Below, one piece after another: positions 12,188 to 25,505 of a stretch of DNA of 64,000 nucleotides. Positions within the stretch are counted from its first letter, which is position 1; every line of letters begins with the position of its first letter. Below the pieces are notes generated by a model. The model searched no databases. It was not told where the DNA came from and saw only the letters and a program-made list of their open reading frames with translations. The stretch comes from Endocalyx cinctus (Eukaryota > Ascomycota > Sordariomycetes > Amphisphaeriales > Apiosporaceae): assembly GCA_001600455.1 (NCBI GenBank), contig BCKC01000002.1, positions 4,354,171 through 4,418,170 on the forward strand, in the 5' to 3' direction. A program made the position numbers and the translations under genes.

Positions 12188-13447
12188 GTCGTCTTATGTA
12201 TTTTTTTTCTCTCTCTAAAAGTATAACAAATGCTCAAACCCAAAATAAGTATAGAAGGAGAAAGTTTAAATAGAAATAGAAAATAACTAAGAACGGAAAA
12301 AGAAAAGAGTAAAAAAGATATAAGTATACTCCGTATTGGTTATGGGTAGTTTAAAAAAATGGTACGCTCCGTTCCGAGGTTTCTGAGAGGACACTTTGCA
12401 GCAAAGGTAGCTGTTTATCGTGATCCTAGCTACGGAAAAATTAACAAAAAGGAGATGCAGATATAGAAAGAAGATCTGTATTCTTTTTTTATTGTTTTAT
12501 TTCGATCTTTACTTTTTTTTTTTGTTAACCGCTCTTACGACATTATTTTTTTTATCTCATCTGCTTATTGTGTTGGTGCAATTGCACCTGTTTAGAAAAG
12601 ACTACGCAGAAAAAAAAAGACAGCAACAATACAAAATACTATTATTACGAGAGGTCAAACAAAGGGTGTGAATGCAGTACAAAAAGAGGTGTATGTGGCA
12701 TGTGTGAGACAAGACAAGACATGGAGACGGGAATCAATGGGTCCCTTTGACTTGGGTAAGGTCTTCTTCAACGGACAAGGGGTCGTTCTCTAGTGTATAT
12801 TTTGCTAGCTGTACAGTACCAAATACACCTGGGTAATACACTAATAAACCCCCGTGCTTCTACACTACTACATACGTAGTAAGTACCTATCTGGCAGCTA
12901 AGCGGTACTAAAATATCCTCTTTAAGTACTGTACAGAGTCAATTTAGGGTCGATACTAAAGAAATGCCATAGATAGATGCATATCCATGGATGCTAATCG
13001 ATCAAGCATAATCTGATAACTCTGGTACTCTGTACTCTGCACTCTGTACTATATATACTACACCTGTATACTAATGGATCCACGGATGGTTGGTATACAT
13101 ACCTTAGGTAGGCTGGTAGGTACATATACCCGCGCAGCCGTGGACGGAATTATCTGTCTACCGGTCTGACGTATCCGCTAAAAGCTAGCTATCTTGTATC
13201 ATTTGGTACACCTCTACGCAAATCTCTATAGGTCAGTACAACTGAGCAAGTACCTACGTAGATTAACTAACTATCTTTAGTTTAGATCACCTCCAGCTGT
13301 TACTAGCTTCCAATGCCTACCACTACCAGCTGAATGTCAATTAATTATTTTAACACTTCTTCAAACTTCAAACTTCACGACGCCTTATCCGCCTCCGAGT
13401 GACCTCCTTGCCATGACTTCGTTCTGCCATTATCACCAACAATTAAT
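12188..13447. promoter_or_regulatory. Shared divergent promoter region, lectin / ALG8
   Basis: A 1260-base gap between two divergently transcribed ER-glycosylation genes. It contains A/T tracts, a TACTCCGTA motif near 12327 and several TACGTA and AGTACC palindromic motifs at 12880-13270. No reading frame here matches a family. The shared regulatory role is inferred from geometry only. Confidence 0.5.
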
Positions 13448-15140
13448 ATGAATCCAACAATTTCTCAATGCGCAATTGTTGCTGCCGCCTTTAAAATCCT
13501 CTTATTTCCAGCTTAGTAGGTTTAAAATTATTATCGCATTTGTAAGCCACGGTTATTAATGCAAACTCGTTAATAACACCTTGCGTAAACTTCATAGTAA
13601 ATCTACCGATTTCGAAGTCCACCGAAACTGGCTAGCTATCACCCACAGTCTACCCTTATGGGACTGGTATTACGAAAAAACCTCAGAATGGACTCTTGAT
13701 TATCCTCCCTTTTTTGCCTACTTCGAATGGATTCTATCCCAAGTCGCAAAGCTGGTCGATCCTGCCATGCTCCGAGTCTATAACCTAGAATATGATAGCT
13801 GGGAAACTGTATATTTCCAAAGGTTTACCGTGATTATTACCGAGCTGGTTTTGATATATGCTCTACAATTGTATGCCCCAAGCTTATACTGCTCCGGTAA
13901 AATCCATACCCATACTTACCGACTTCTTCAGGTTCGCCGAGTCTGCCCACGGAACAGCAAAACGCACCTCCCAAGCTGCTGCTATATCCATCCTGTTATC
14001 CCCGGGACTCTTGATAATTGATCACATACACTTCCAATACAATGGCGTCATGTACGGATTCTTGATCCTGTCCCTGGTACTGGCCCTTCAGAAGTCTCCG
14101 CTAGCAAGTGGTCTAGTTTTCGCCGCCTTGCTGTGCATGAAACATATATATCTCTACCTTGCGCCGGCGTATTTCGTCTATCTTCTACGGGCGTATTGTT
14201 TATCTCCGCGCTCGATATTTAGCATACAGATTCTGAACTGCTTGAAGTTGGGTTCCGGTATTATCACTATATTCGGTTTAGCGCTTGGTCCCTTCGCCTT
14301 GAAGGGTCAGATACCCCAGCTTCTAAGTAGACTGTTCCCTTTCTCCCGCGGACTATGCCACGCGTATTGGGCCCCGAACGTCTGGGCTCTATATTCCTTC
14401 GCGGACCGAGCCTTAATTTCTGGTACGTGTTCTATCCTCTAACAAGAGTTTCAAGTCAGATTTGCTGATAAATCCCAGTTGCGCCACGATTAGGATTGCC
14501 GGTGAAAATGGAAGCTGTTAATAGTGTCACGAGAGGTCTTGTCGGGGACACTTCTTTTGCGGTTCTTCCCGAGATCACACCGAGAATCTGTTTCGGCCTC
14601 ACCCTTCTCTTCCAGGTGATTCCCATGATTAAACTATTCATGCGGCCTAAACCGGATGGTTTCATCGGTGCCGTCACCCTATGTGGATATGCGTCGTTCC
14701 TTTTTGGATGGCATGTTCACGAGAAAGCTATACTACTTGTCATCATCCCTTTTAGTTTAATCGCACTTAAAGATAGACGCCACCTGAGCGCGTTCAGGCC
14801 CTTAGCAGTGGCCGGCCATGTCTCGTTATTCCCACTGTTATTTACCCCGGCCGAATTTCCTATTAAGACGGTATATACTATTTTCTGGTTAATAATGTTT
14901 TTAATGGTGTTTGATCGGATGGCGCCCGCATCTAACAGGTCGAGGTTCTTCTTATTTGATCGTTTCACTATCCTTTATATCGCGGTTAGTATACCCCTGA
15001 TTCTATACAGCTCACTCCTTCACCAGATCATATTCGGAAAGAGTTACGAATTTCTGCCGTTGATGTTCATGAGTTCGTACTCGGCAATAGGGGTAGTTGG
15101 AAGTTGGACTGGATTTATGGTGGTTTATTTTACATCATAA
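13448..15140 (+). CDS. ALG8: Dolichyl-P-Glc:Glc1Man9GlcNAc2-PP-dolichol alpha-1,3-glucosyltransferase
   Basis: Adds the second glucose to the lipid-linked oligosaccharide in the ER lumen, in the N-glycosylation pathway. Exons are 13448-13515, 13598-13870, 13932-14422 and 14479-15140, giving 497 residues, the normal family size. After splicing the N-terminus reads a hydrophobic helix followed by [20 protein letters not shown]. The catalytic-loop signature includes the [10 protein letters not shown] segment and [28 protein letters not shown] follows, all hallmarks of the ALG6/ALG8 family, with ALG8-type wording. Multiple membrane helices cover the rest. The second intron uses the GTATGC donor at 13871. 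The alternative donor at 13897 would break the frame. Confidence 0.93.
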
Positions 15141-17202
15141 CACTTTTTTGCTAGCAGTATTATTAGAATATATATATACACCCACATATATAAATAAGAA
15201 TTCATAGAGCGCGAGCTGGTTATCTTCGATCTCGTCAGAGAATTTTATTTAATATGATACTTGTGACGCTTTCTTTTTGGTCTTTAAATACGGTATTTAA
15301 GATGTTGACTTTCCTTTGTTGATTGGATTTACGAGGGATAGCACGTGTATGGTCAAAAAAGAGCGGTCCACGGGTCTTAGTAGATCCAAGTTCCCTGATG
15401 GCCTGGCCTAGGAGGCCCGCCCAGTCCGTCTCACCATGGCCCCATCCCTTCGAATGGGTAACGAGACGTTTGTTTTTTTTTCACCAAAACAAAAGTATAA
15501 ACAACTCAATTCAACACGCGACTTTGGAGGTATCAATCTAGGATTAAAATAGGATACGAGATATAGAATAGACATATATTTACTTGCATTATGTAACTTG
15601 AATACCTGTATATCACTTTGAGAAAATGGTTATAAAACTTGAAGATGAATGATATTTAAGTGCACTCTCTGCAAATCATTTCGGAATCAAAATAAAACTT
15701 GATAAGGAGATAGAATAGAAGCTTAGCTATAAATCGAATAATTATTTTTTATATTAAAATGTGTGGTTGGGTTAAAATAAGTATGTTGAGTTGAGGGTAT
15801 GAATCGAGGTAAATTCTCAAGAATAGGCCTACCTCTCAATGGAAATATCGGAAAGATGTTAAACAGGGAATAAATGAGTCAAAATTAGAGTCAAATAAAC
15901 AAACATATACTTAAATGATTCCTCCTGAATCGGGGATTAAAATGAGTATAAGAATGTTGGTAAAAGTGTCGAGAAAGATAATTGAGATATAAAAAATTGA
16001 ATGATGATGGAGTTTACCTAGTAGGTAGGAGAGGAAGCATTATCCGCATGTGTATTCTTTAAAAAGAGCGGACATGAAATTGAAGCCCCAGAGGCCAAAA
16101 CGCCCCATGAAGATGGATACCAAGTTATAGAAACTATACCATAACGAGCGATAATTCCCACATCGGGACATAAACGAAACCAATCAAAATAAAGAATTTG
16201 ACGTGGCTTCACCACCCCGTCATCCAGAAACCTAGTCAAGGGACCCAAAAGACCCAAAATACCTAGTATATATCGAGACCATAGTATGTAAAGTAAGTAT
16301 ACTACAAAGTAAAGTACTACACTACGTATCTGCTGCACACTGCACAGTAAAGGACCCTTGTCTTCCACTTCCGTCAACTTATTAAACTTTGAATCATTCA
16401 ATGGTACCTTTTATACGTAATTTCTATATTCCAGTTACATTCTCTAATTCCTTAGGTACTTATCGGTACATTTCAACGACGTTAACGTTAACCAAGTGAC
16501 GCACCTAGGCAATAGGTATATGTAGTATATATTAAGTATCGCCGGTACGCAAGTAAGTTAGGTACAGTACCTTTCTTACTATTATTACTTTTTATTTTAG
16601 TCCCCTAACCCCTTCACGTCTCTTTCTCTCTCCCTCCCTCTACCTCTCTACCTCCTCCACCTTATTCAACAAAAATCTTTTTTACTTCCTTCTCCTACCT
16701 CTCTACTACCTACTCCTACTCCTACTCTTACTCCTACCACAACAACAACATCAACAACAATCCTTAAGTTACCGCGCCTTTCGAGTTACTCGCACCCCTT
16801 GATAATAATCATTTATTGATATATCCTTGTAACTTGAGACGCGTCTTTTATAGTGCAGAGCGCGTTTCTATAATAATTTGATAGCCTCGCATAGTTTCGA
16901 ATGCCATGACCCAAATACCCTGCATAACTAATAACCTTCCAACTCCGTCCGGCCACGTCCACTACCTTTACTGTTGATCCAATTCCACAACAAACCCAAA
17001 CCATCTACACCACCACCTGGAATTGTTTTTCAATCTTTCTTTCCACAATCATCTGAACTCACTAATACTCACAAATATAACTGGGAGGCTGATCTTCAGC
17101 CTTGCAGATGAAGCTGCATAATTAATTGGCAACTTTTTTTTTTTTTTTTTTTTTTCCTATTACAACTTTCTGCTCTTTCCTCTCTTGCTTTTAACTGTCA
17201 TC
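15141..17202. other. Intergenic region with pyrimidine-rich leader
   Basis: No gene is supported. It holds short TA repeats after ALG8 and AT-rich sequence, then a long CT-rich stretch (about 16600-16740), an ACAACA run near 16740 and a T22 tract at 17134-17155 just before the ITC1 start. An open frame on the minus strand at 16018-16401 starts without ATG and matches nothing known to me. Confidence 0.55.
17134..17155 (+). repeat. T22 homopolymer in the 5' leader of ITC1
   Basis: An uninterrupted T run 48 bases before the start codon at 17203, probably in the 5' untranslated region. Confidence 0.8.
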
Positions 17203-20200
17203 ATGGTAAGATATTGCGAGCCCAACTCTTTCCGCACTTCACAGCTCACAAATTTCTCTCTTCCTAGGTTCTTTTCAAGCGCAAACCGGTGCAGTTATTG
17301 CAAACCCCACCTATCACGGATGATTCCGCAGAGGTAACTTATACATAGTATCATGTTACACAAGTACCATCGCTTAACTAACATTTTTTCTAGGTCTGGC
17401 ACATTCCTCAAACTGGTGAGATCTTCACCAATTATGACCAATATTTAACTCGGTAAGTTGCGCCTTCATCTTTCTTGCTATTTGTTGACTTTCCGTATTT
17501 GACCATCCTGCTAATTAAGACTAGGCTCGACTTCTATAATCAGGTAGGAACTGTTGATGCGAACTTTTTTTTTTTTTTTTTTTTTTTCAAAATTATTAGA
17601 ATGTCTGTCTTGTTAGTATACTGACTTGTGTATTAGCCGCGCTTCATATGCCAGATCACTGGTCACTCGGGATTAACCTTTTTTGAAGCTCTAAAGAGTG
17701 AGGTAGGTTGCGCATCATTTTTTCTCCTCTCGGGAAATACCGTTTTCCATATTCTAACACGTTTATTTAGCTCACTGGTGCCGAGGAAGTCGAACAAGCT
17801 TTCCCGGAAGCTCTCAAGGGACCTGTTCTACGACGTGTCCAGTTCCAGACGATCTCGCGAATCGATACTCTTGTCGACATGATTTACGATGAATTCAAGG
17901 CCGACTATTTTCCAGGCGAAGCGGTGACAATAACTTTAAACAGTGGAACTAAGCTGACGGGCGTTGTTAGAGATAAGGCTCGCGTCGGTAGCAAAGTTTT
18001 GCCAGATGGAACTCTTACAGAACCGCTAAGTCGCTACTTTACGAGTATTGACGATGACCCCGACCAGGAAGCCATCGTGACGGACCCGGATATAGCAAGG
18101 GATAAGAAAATATTTACAAAGTCAATCCTGCGATCTTTCATAAAAAAGACGGTCACGAGAGAGTCTTGGAACGGTGCGCCCTGGCTAGTAAAGCACAATG
18201 TTGCTGCGCAATACCATATCGATACCCGAGTTCCGCCGCATTTGCGACACGATAATAAGTTGCTCGAGCGCAAGCAGCATCAAGCTCAGAAACGAGCTCT
18301 CCACCCGGCCAATGGTGTGCATCACGACATGAATGGTATAGCAGGATCATACCAACCCAACGGTCCTGCAAGACTACCCGAGCTGAAACCAGCTCCTAAA
18401 CAAATGAAGATAGGAAAGGGTCATCAGGGACAGCATCTGGGTCCCTTATCGAAGGGTAATCCTAACTTGCTGATGGATCACGACCATGGTCCTCGCCCTC
18501 CCGTGCCCGGTATTCCGTTTCAGTTCCCTGTACCGTTTCGGCAGAACATGCCTCCTCCACCGCCGGCCTTTTTGCAACCTGAACCGCCTCCGCCGCCCCC
18601 GCAACCGAAATATCCTATTGAGGATCTTCAGCTTGAACCACGGGAAGACTACGTCCGACCAGCGCTGAAATTCTTGTGTAGCGATCCACCGGAAGGAGTA
18701 ATTGGTCACAACACTCGCAATGATAAGCTCCTGATGAAGTCGATAGGTCCTTTATTAGAGACTTGGGATACTCTCAATGTCTATTGTGAGATCTATAAAC
18801 TCGACTCTTTCACCTTCGACGACTTTGTTGAGGCCTTAGAAGTAGCCGATGAGGACACCCCTTGCCAGCTTTTCACCGAAATTCATTGCGCTGTGCTCAA
18901 GCAGCTCGTGACCCCCGAGGCCGACGGAGGCAAGCTGCAGATAGTACTTCCGGAGTTGGACGAAGACGAGGAAGACGAGGACGAAGAGATGGATGAGAGC
19001 ACATTACCTACGCCGGAACCTGAACCGAAACCGGCGGCGCGAGCCACCCGAAGCAGTCTTGCCAAGGCCGAGGCCGAGCGACTCAAAGCCGAAGCGGAGG
19101 CGGCCGAGAAAGAGAAAGAGAAGACGCCGGAGCCGACGATACGACATCGCGCCAGCGAATTACTTACAGACTTTGACTGGATCGAATCGCTGAAAAACCG
19201 CGAATTTCAGGATGGTGGATGGATGATGATTCTGGTTGGATTACTGCATCAATTATCCAAGAATCCCCGCAAAACCGAGGCTTGCGATGAGATCTTAGCA
19301 AAGTTGGCCCCTCCTGAGATTGAACCGAGCCGAGAGAGCGTTTGTAAGCACTACTCCGTTCTGGACATGAACCTTCGGATTTCCGCGCTCCAGATTATTT
19401 GCATGCTTTCCGCCGAAACTAAGGCATTCCGTGGTTATATGGACGATTGCGCCGATACCATGACGGGATACCGGAAAGAGAAAATAGAATGGCAGCGGAA
19501 TCGAAAAACTGCGTACGTGTATATCTTCCTTTCTATTTGAATTAATACTAACTTTGCATAGTCTCGAGGAGTTGAAGGTCCTCAATGATCAGCGCAAGAT
19601 ACTGCTACCGGATAATATGCCGCCCTCACCGCCTGCCGAGGAGAACCAGGCTCCGAAGACCAATGGCGATGTCAAGATGAGCGAAGACTCGCCAGCAGAA
19701 GCCAGCGAGGAAGCGGCTGAAACAGACGACGACATGCACGCTCGTCGAGGACTTCGACGGGCCGGTGATCGTAAGGCGGAGCGGAAACGCAAGCGTGAAG
19801 AGGATGAGCGCAAAAAGGAAGAGGCTGAACAAGCTGCGAAGGCGCCTAAGCAATCTAAGCAGTTCTTGAAGGTCTTGAAGGATATCCAGAAGAAAGAAGA
19901 TTATATCAAGAACTGCGAAGAAGAGATTGCAGTTATCGACAATGATTTACGCGAGGCGGATTGTGCACGAACTCGAGTACTCGGAAAGGACCGATTCTGG
20001 AATCGATATTACTGGTTTGAACGGAATGGTATGCCATACGGTGGATTACCGAACAGCTCCACCGCGGATGCGGGATACGCGAACGGTTGTCTCTGGGTCC
20101 AGGGGCCGGATGATATGGAGCGAGAAGGATACATCGATCTCCCAGCCGAGCTCCAAGCCGAGTATAAAGCTAAGTTCAAGATGACGGTACCCCAGAGAAA

Positions 20201-20612
20201 GAAGATGGAGGAAGGTCGCACGAGTATCTTCAACGCTTGCCAGTGGGGTTATTACTCCGAACCTGGCGAGGTCGATTCTCTCCTGAACTGGTTGGATCCG
20301 CGTGGCTTCAATGAACTTAAGCTGCGAAAGGAAATCATGGCTTTCAAGGACAAGATAGTCCTGGGAATGGAAAACCGAACCAAATATCTCGCCGTCGAAG
20401 AAGACGAGGAGAAGGAAAAGGAACCGGAGAAGAAGGAAGACACGAAACGGATGACGACGCGGACCAAGGCGCAGCCCGTGCAAGAGCAGACGAACCACCG
20501 TTGTCTCAACTGGGAGAATACGATGGCGATAGAGGAGATCGGACACCTGCACAGCGAATTGCCTCCCCCGCCTCCGAAGTCACGCAAAGGTGGCCGTAAG
20601 AGCAAAGGTTGA
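17203..20612 (+). CDS. ITC1: ISWI chromatin-remodelling complex subunit (WAC/DDT/WHIM protein)
   Basis: Accessory subunit of an ISW2-type nucleosome-spacing complex (Acf1/ITC1 family), acting in the nucleus. Exons are 17203-17205, 17268-17333, 17394-17452, 17525-17543, 17637-17702, 17771-19512 and 19562-20612 (1001 residues). Exon 1 holds only the ATG and exon 4 is a 19-base micro-exon; both are needed to build the WAC domain (about residues 24-110, VWHIPQTGEIFTNYDQYLTR then FYNQPRFICQITG). A basic and proline-rich linker follows, then a DDT domain (about 366-430, with LLETWDTLNVYCEIYKL), an acidic stretch, and a Lys/Glu coiled coil. WHIM-type motifs close the protein, including GKDRFWNRYYWFERNG. 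All seven exons join in frame. It converges on the poly(A) polymerase gene. Confidence 0.9.
17565..17587 (+). repeat. T23 tract inside ITC1 intron 4
   Basis: A long uninterrupted T run between the donor at 17544 and the acceptor at 17636. It may act as an extended polypyrimidine tract. Confidence 0.75.
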
Positions 20613-22468
20613 ATTATGATTGACCTATCATAAAGACTAGTTTTTATCTAAAAAGCTAGTTTTGGAACGTGCGGTATAACAACTATCGCCGCCGGGAGGA
20701 TTTCTTGTTTTTCTTACGACCTGGAACTTATCCTAACTAATGGTCCTTTCCCCCAAGAAAAAAACTGTTTTGCATCGTGGCGTTTCTCAGTCCGTCTGGA
20801 TCAAATTCATTGTCATATATCGTCTTAACTTTTATAAGGGATACGAAGCATTCACGATGAAACGTTTTCTTTTTCTTCTTCTTTTTCTCTCTCTGCCTCT
20901 TCCCTCCCGCCTTCTTTTCTTATTTCTCTTCCTTGCCCTTTGTGTTTTTTTTTTAAATCTAGCGAACTAAAACGAATTCATAGAGAGATAGCATAAAAAG
21001 ATAGACATTTGTTCATAGGAGGTAAAAAAAAACAAAAAGCAAAACTGAATGGAACGGCGTTGTTGTTTTTTTCTTCTTCTGCTATCTTGCTGTACGTATG
21101 GTATATCATCGGATTTGATTGAAATCAAGGCGAATAATGAATTCAATATACATACATGCATACATAAACCAATTTGGCTCTGTGCTTCGAGATTTATATG
21201 TCTTGGTGAGGTCTTGTGTTGTTTTCAACTAACCACGTCTCTTTGAGTAAGTACGTTGTAGAGAGTGGGAGAGTTGTGTATTAAGAAATGACGACTGTGA
21301 GATATTTACTTGAGAATGTATTAAACCAACATCCAGCATGAATACGTGCATGACATGGCATAGGAAGTAAAAGCGATGTTATAATTAACATCTTGTCCCG
21401 CCTTACTTCCGACGTGATGTCCGCCTTGCCTCCTATCTTTGACTCATATCATTTAACCATCACATAGACGCACGGGAACAAGAATAATAAGAGTAGTTCT
21501 TTTTTGTTTTGATGGTGATCGAGACACTTATGCCCCTAGAAAACCTAGCAAATTTTATTATTATCTTTTTTTCTGTCAGTGTTCCGGTTTCCTACTCTCT
21601 CCTTTTCTTTTTTTTTTTCGGTCTAGATACATGAAATGAACACACCATAAGTTATAAACGTAATTCTCAACTATCTGCAAGTAGTAGCAAATCAACTCCT
21701 GTCCCATTTCACGCATCAACCGGTAACCTATTTCGATCCTCCCTAATATAAATAAAACAAAACCACCCCCGACTTTTTTTTTTCAGTCTACTCGAAGAGA
21801 AATAAAAGGAAAAGGACAAGGAAATGAATGGAAGGAAGGAAGGGAAGGGAAGGGGAGGGAAGGGAAGGGAAGGAGACGATAGAATGACGTGACAGGGGGA
21901 GGGAGTAAAAAAATGGACCCGTTACTACCCTTCACCCACTACGAAGACCATCTCGGGACGAGTCAAATGGGAGGAAGTGGTGTTCTTTCTAGATTTCCTG
22001 TTCTTCATCTTTTTATGCTGTATATTTTGCTTTTGGATGTCATTATCATGAAGGGGGAATTGATCAGTATGAGATGTGTCGATTCGGTAGTCAAGATCTG
22101 CGAGAAAGATTGTAGACGTATCTTACTCCTGAATCTTACTTCCTACGCTCTTTCTTCGATTTCTTTTTTTTCTTTCTTTATTTTTCTGTGTATAATACCG
22201 ACGTGATTGGTCGAGCTGCTCCTGTATGAATTTTATTAGTACAGAGGAACTCGCCGGGAAACCGTCTCCTGCTATATGCGAGGAGAAGGACATTCTCAAT
22301 CTTATCGATTCTGGGAATGAATAAAGTCAAACGTGAACTGTATGTCAGTATGGTGTCAGACAGCAACGCGATTGAACCGGGGCAATTGACGCGTCCATTT
22401 TGTTGAACGATCATCATGAGTCGTTATGTTGCCGAATATATGTGGTTCGGCAATATCTCCGCGTTGGG
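20613..22468. other. Convergent 3' intergenic region, ITC1 / PAP1
   Basis: 1.86 kb without a supported gene. It contains T-rich tracts and a purine-only stretch with GGAAG repeats at about 21829-21874. The last part may include 3' untranslated sequence of PAP1, or extra coding sequence if the alternative last-intron donor is used (see PAP1). Confidence 0.55.
21829..21876. repeat. Purine GGAAG microsatellite
   Basis: About nine tandem GGAAG/GGAAGG units in a purine-only run. It is simple-sequence DNA. Confidence 0.75.
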
Positions 22469-24665
22469 TCAACCCGCCGCCGCCGCCGGGGTTTGGGGCA
22501 TCGTTTGTTGACGTTTGGCCACCGGTTGATTGATCTATATTGAAGTTAGCATAATCGCAAAGGGTAAAATAAAGGATTTCGATGTATATAGTCGTGTAAA
22601 CCATCCACCTGCTTATCTTACGTACTTCGGATGGAGCAGTGCGCTTCTTCTGGCCGTTGGCAGTCGCGCCGTTGGGAACCGCTCTCTTAAGAGGCCTCGT
22701 TGGCTTCTGCTCGCCGGGTTCAAAAACGTCGTTGGGCAGATTCGTGCTGTATTCGTTCAGTTTTTTGCTGATAGTAGCCATCGAGGTTAGGGGAACAATC
22801 TTACTTTTTAACGTGTTGGACCGTCAGGAAATTCAAATCTGCTTTGTATTTCTCCCATTGGCAGCACAGATTTCTAAATGAATTTACCTGATAGGATAAA
22901 TCCAGTGATTTGGCACCTAGAGTATGGTCAAGTTATAGTTAGGAAATATGAGCCTCGCGGGCCAACGAGCTAGCGACAAATTTGTGCAGGAAACATCGGA
23001 AGAGGGAGAATAGGAGACAATCCACGCACCTTCAGCAAGTTCGAGACCTATATAATGTGTCGAAGTATAAAGCTTCGTATTCGATGTTGGAGCCGCTTCT
23101 TTTTTGGGATCCGAGTCGTTTTCTGGCCGGGCACTAGACTTGTCTTCATCGCTATTGGTTTCGGGAGCTGCATCTTCTTTCACATCATCGTCTTCATCAT
23201 CATCAGGAGCAAGGTGGTTCAGGTTACCGTTCTGCACGGCCTCCGTCTCCTCGTCCGTTTTAACGAGGTGTTTTCTCTCGTAACCCTTGTTGAACGGGCG
23301 CGCAATAGAAACCGAACCGTGCCGTTCCAGCTCGCCTACTAGAACTCGGACCTTCGACTCAACGAAACCCGACCAGATCTTATGCGCTTCCTTAGTAGTG
23401 CTGGTCGCAACAACGGCCAAGTAGTATTTGTGGTCTTGGGTGAAGAACGTATGCTTCACAAACAAGTCTTTCCATTCGAGTTTGGATTCTTTGATTTTAT
23501 TGGTGATTGCAATCCCACGCTGAAGTTCGCGCTCTATGATTGCCTTAGTAGAGTGAGTGATGTTAAAGGTAGCACACATTTGAGGATAAGCCGGAGTAAT
23601 CACCGGCATCAAATGGTAGCTGTCACTTTTGTAGATCTGCAATCAATATCTGGTTAATATGGTTTACGACCAAGCGATTCTACTTTCGAGTACGTACCTT
23701 GGGGTTCCAAACACGAACGTTTAGAGGTCCGTTATCCATATGTTTCAACTGCACAGGGACTGGCCACGGCCAACCGCTTATGATAGTGAAAAACTTGCAG
23801 ACAATAGTCGCACTCGAGGCTTTCGGCCACAGTTGACAGACCCGAGCGACCAACATAGCCCAGACAACACCGCCTGGAAACCCGATAATATTGGCATATA
23901 TGGCGCGACGTTGGGCCCATAACTTGATAGCACGCAGCGCCAAGCGGAAAGTACTCTGCTCGGGAACTAAGTTGAGGATCTCATTTGTGACTCGGGTTCC
24001 ATTGAGTGATCGAAGCTCACGTTCATCCAGGCCGCGGAGATACTCGTTGTTGGTCAATTTGAGCTGCTTATGCGGCGGGAACTGTCTCAAGGTAGCGATC
24101 CTGGAGAAAATTAAATCAATGCTGATACCCCAATATTCGAACTTGATGATGGGAACAAAAGCATCCGATACGGCGGCCAGATCTGTGATAGCACCTTTGG
24201 GGGCCATCTCCTCTAAAAGAGACGGGAAATATTTGAAGTAGTCATCGCGTGTAACGTAGGCGGGCGCGGTAACGAGCGTGTCGATATCGGAGCCGGGGCC
24301 GTAGACACCCAAACAATAACTACCGTACGTGAACACCTCTCCACGAGCATCTCGAATGAGTACTTTGTTGTTGGGTTCCTTCTCCTTCGCTACTCGCTTT
24401 ACAAATTCGTCGGTGATACGCTGAAGGTCTTCGAGGACGCGTTCTCTGCGAAACCGGGTATTAGTAACCATTGACCTTGACCAGATAGAGTACCGGAGGA
24501 AATAGTAGGGAATTACCTTTTCTGAGTCTCGGCTGCAGATTCAAATGTGTTCTGCCGTCTTAGTTCCTCGAGTAAGAATGTAGTCAATTGTTGCTCTTCC
24601 GGAGTTGGGAGTGCCGTCGAGATAGGATCGGTAATACCGAAGGTTTGACCCGAAGTAGCTGCCAT
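22469..24665 (-). CDS. PAP1: Nuclear poly(A) polymerase
   Basis: Adds the poly(A) tail to cleaved pre-mRNA, as part of the 3'-end processing complex in the nucleus. Exons run 24665-24517, 24445-23698, 23636-23030, 22916-22805, 22767-22626 and 22534-22469 (607 residues). The nucleotidyltransferase domain has the GS motif YGSYCLGVYGPGSDIDTLV with catalytic Asp103 and Asp105, and a third Asp in GISIDLIFSRIA; spacing matches yeast Pap1. The central domain and RNA-binding domain (from about 300, ITPAYPQMCATFNITHSTK) follow, with an acidic insert DDDEDDDVKED. The C-terminus has the conserved LPNDVFEPGE and a basic tail ending near PVAKRQQ. The last intron has two overlapping donors (GTACGT and GTAAGA four bases apart), which give 607 or 646 residues. 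I prefer the first because it restores the AKRQQ tail, but this is not certain. Confidence 0.9.
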
Positions 24666-25470
24666 GATTTTCGACAAAGGAAGAAAGAGTATAAAAGTAA
24701 GAATTACAAAGGGTCAGAGTATATTTACTACTATTTTTGCGGTAGACAATGATATTTGGTATCAAGGCTCCGACAAATGACTGACTTTATAGTACAAAAT
24801 AGAAGAGGGAAAGTGAGATTCTGTTTCAAAGAAGTATCTATTTATCGAACATCTCCGTTCTTAACAGCGCATCTATTCATCCATCGGTCAAAGAATATGC
24901 GAAAAGAATGAAGACTTTAGAGAAGTAAAAAAAAAAAAAAGAATATAAAATAAATTAAGAGAATTAAAAAAAAGAATAGAAGGAGAGGAAAAAGAAACAA
25001 GATGTTGCGAAAATGAGAAAGTTGGTTGAGAAGTCAAACAAAGTGAAAGGATGAGATGGACTTGAATGAAGCAACAGCTGCGAAGATAGAGTAGTAAATG
25101 GATGGATTTGCTGCTATATTTACTAGGTAACCTGGTAATGTAGCGCGCGCTAATGCACCTACTGTATTATACTTTGTACGTACTAAATTGTTACTGTACA
25201 CTACTGTAATGGTAGACTGGTAACTGGTAACTTGTACTAGCTCGCTTGGTAATTTTATGTAATGATTTATGTCTTATCGATAGAGATAAAGTTTAATAGC
25301 TACAGATTTATTGGCAGGCATTCTACAGGGCATATTTTCACGCTAAAATACTGGAGCACACATGCCCTTGTGAATTTATGTCGAAAAAAATGAAACTTTT
25401 TTTCTTTTTTTTCTTAATATTATTATCGTCCAGTACTCCATACACAATCTTAATATCTTACAAAATTTAG

Positions 25471-25505
<35 letters not shown>

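Noticed and set aside
13897..13931. Alternative ALG8 intron using the GTAAAA donor
   Set aside because: It gives the wrong phase with the only acceptor. The upstream GTATGC donor keeps the frame and restores conserved sequence.
16018..16401. 127-codon minus-strand frame with hydrophobic segments
   Set aside because: It has no ATG at its start and no recognisable family, and it lies in AT-rich intergenic DNA.
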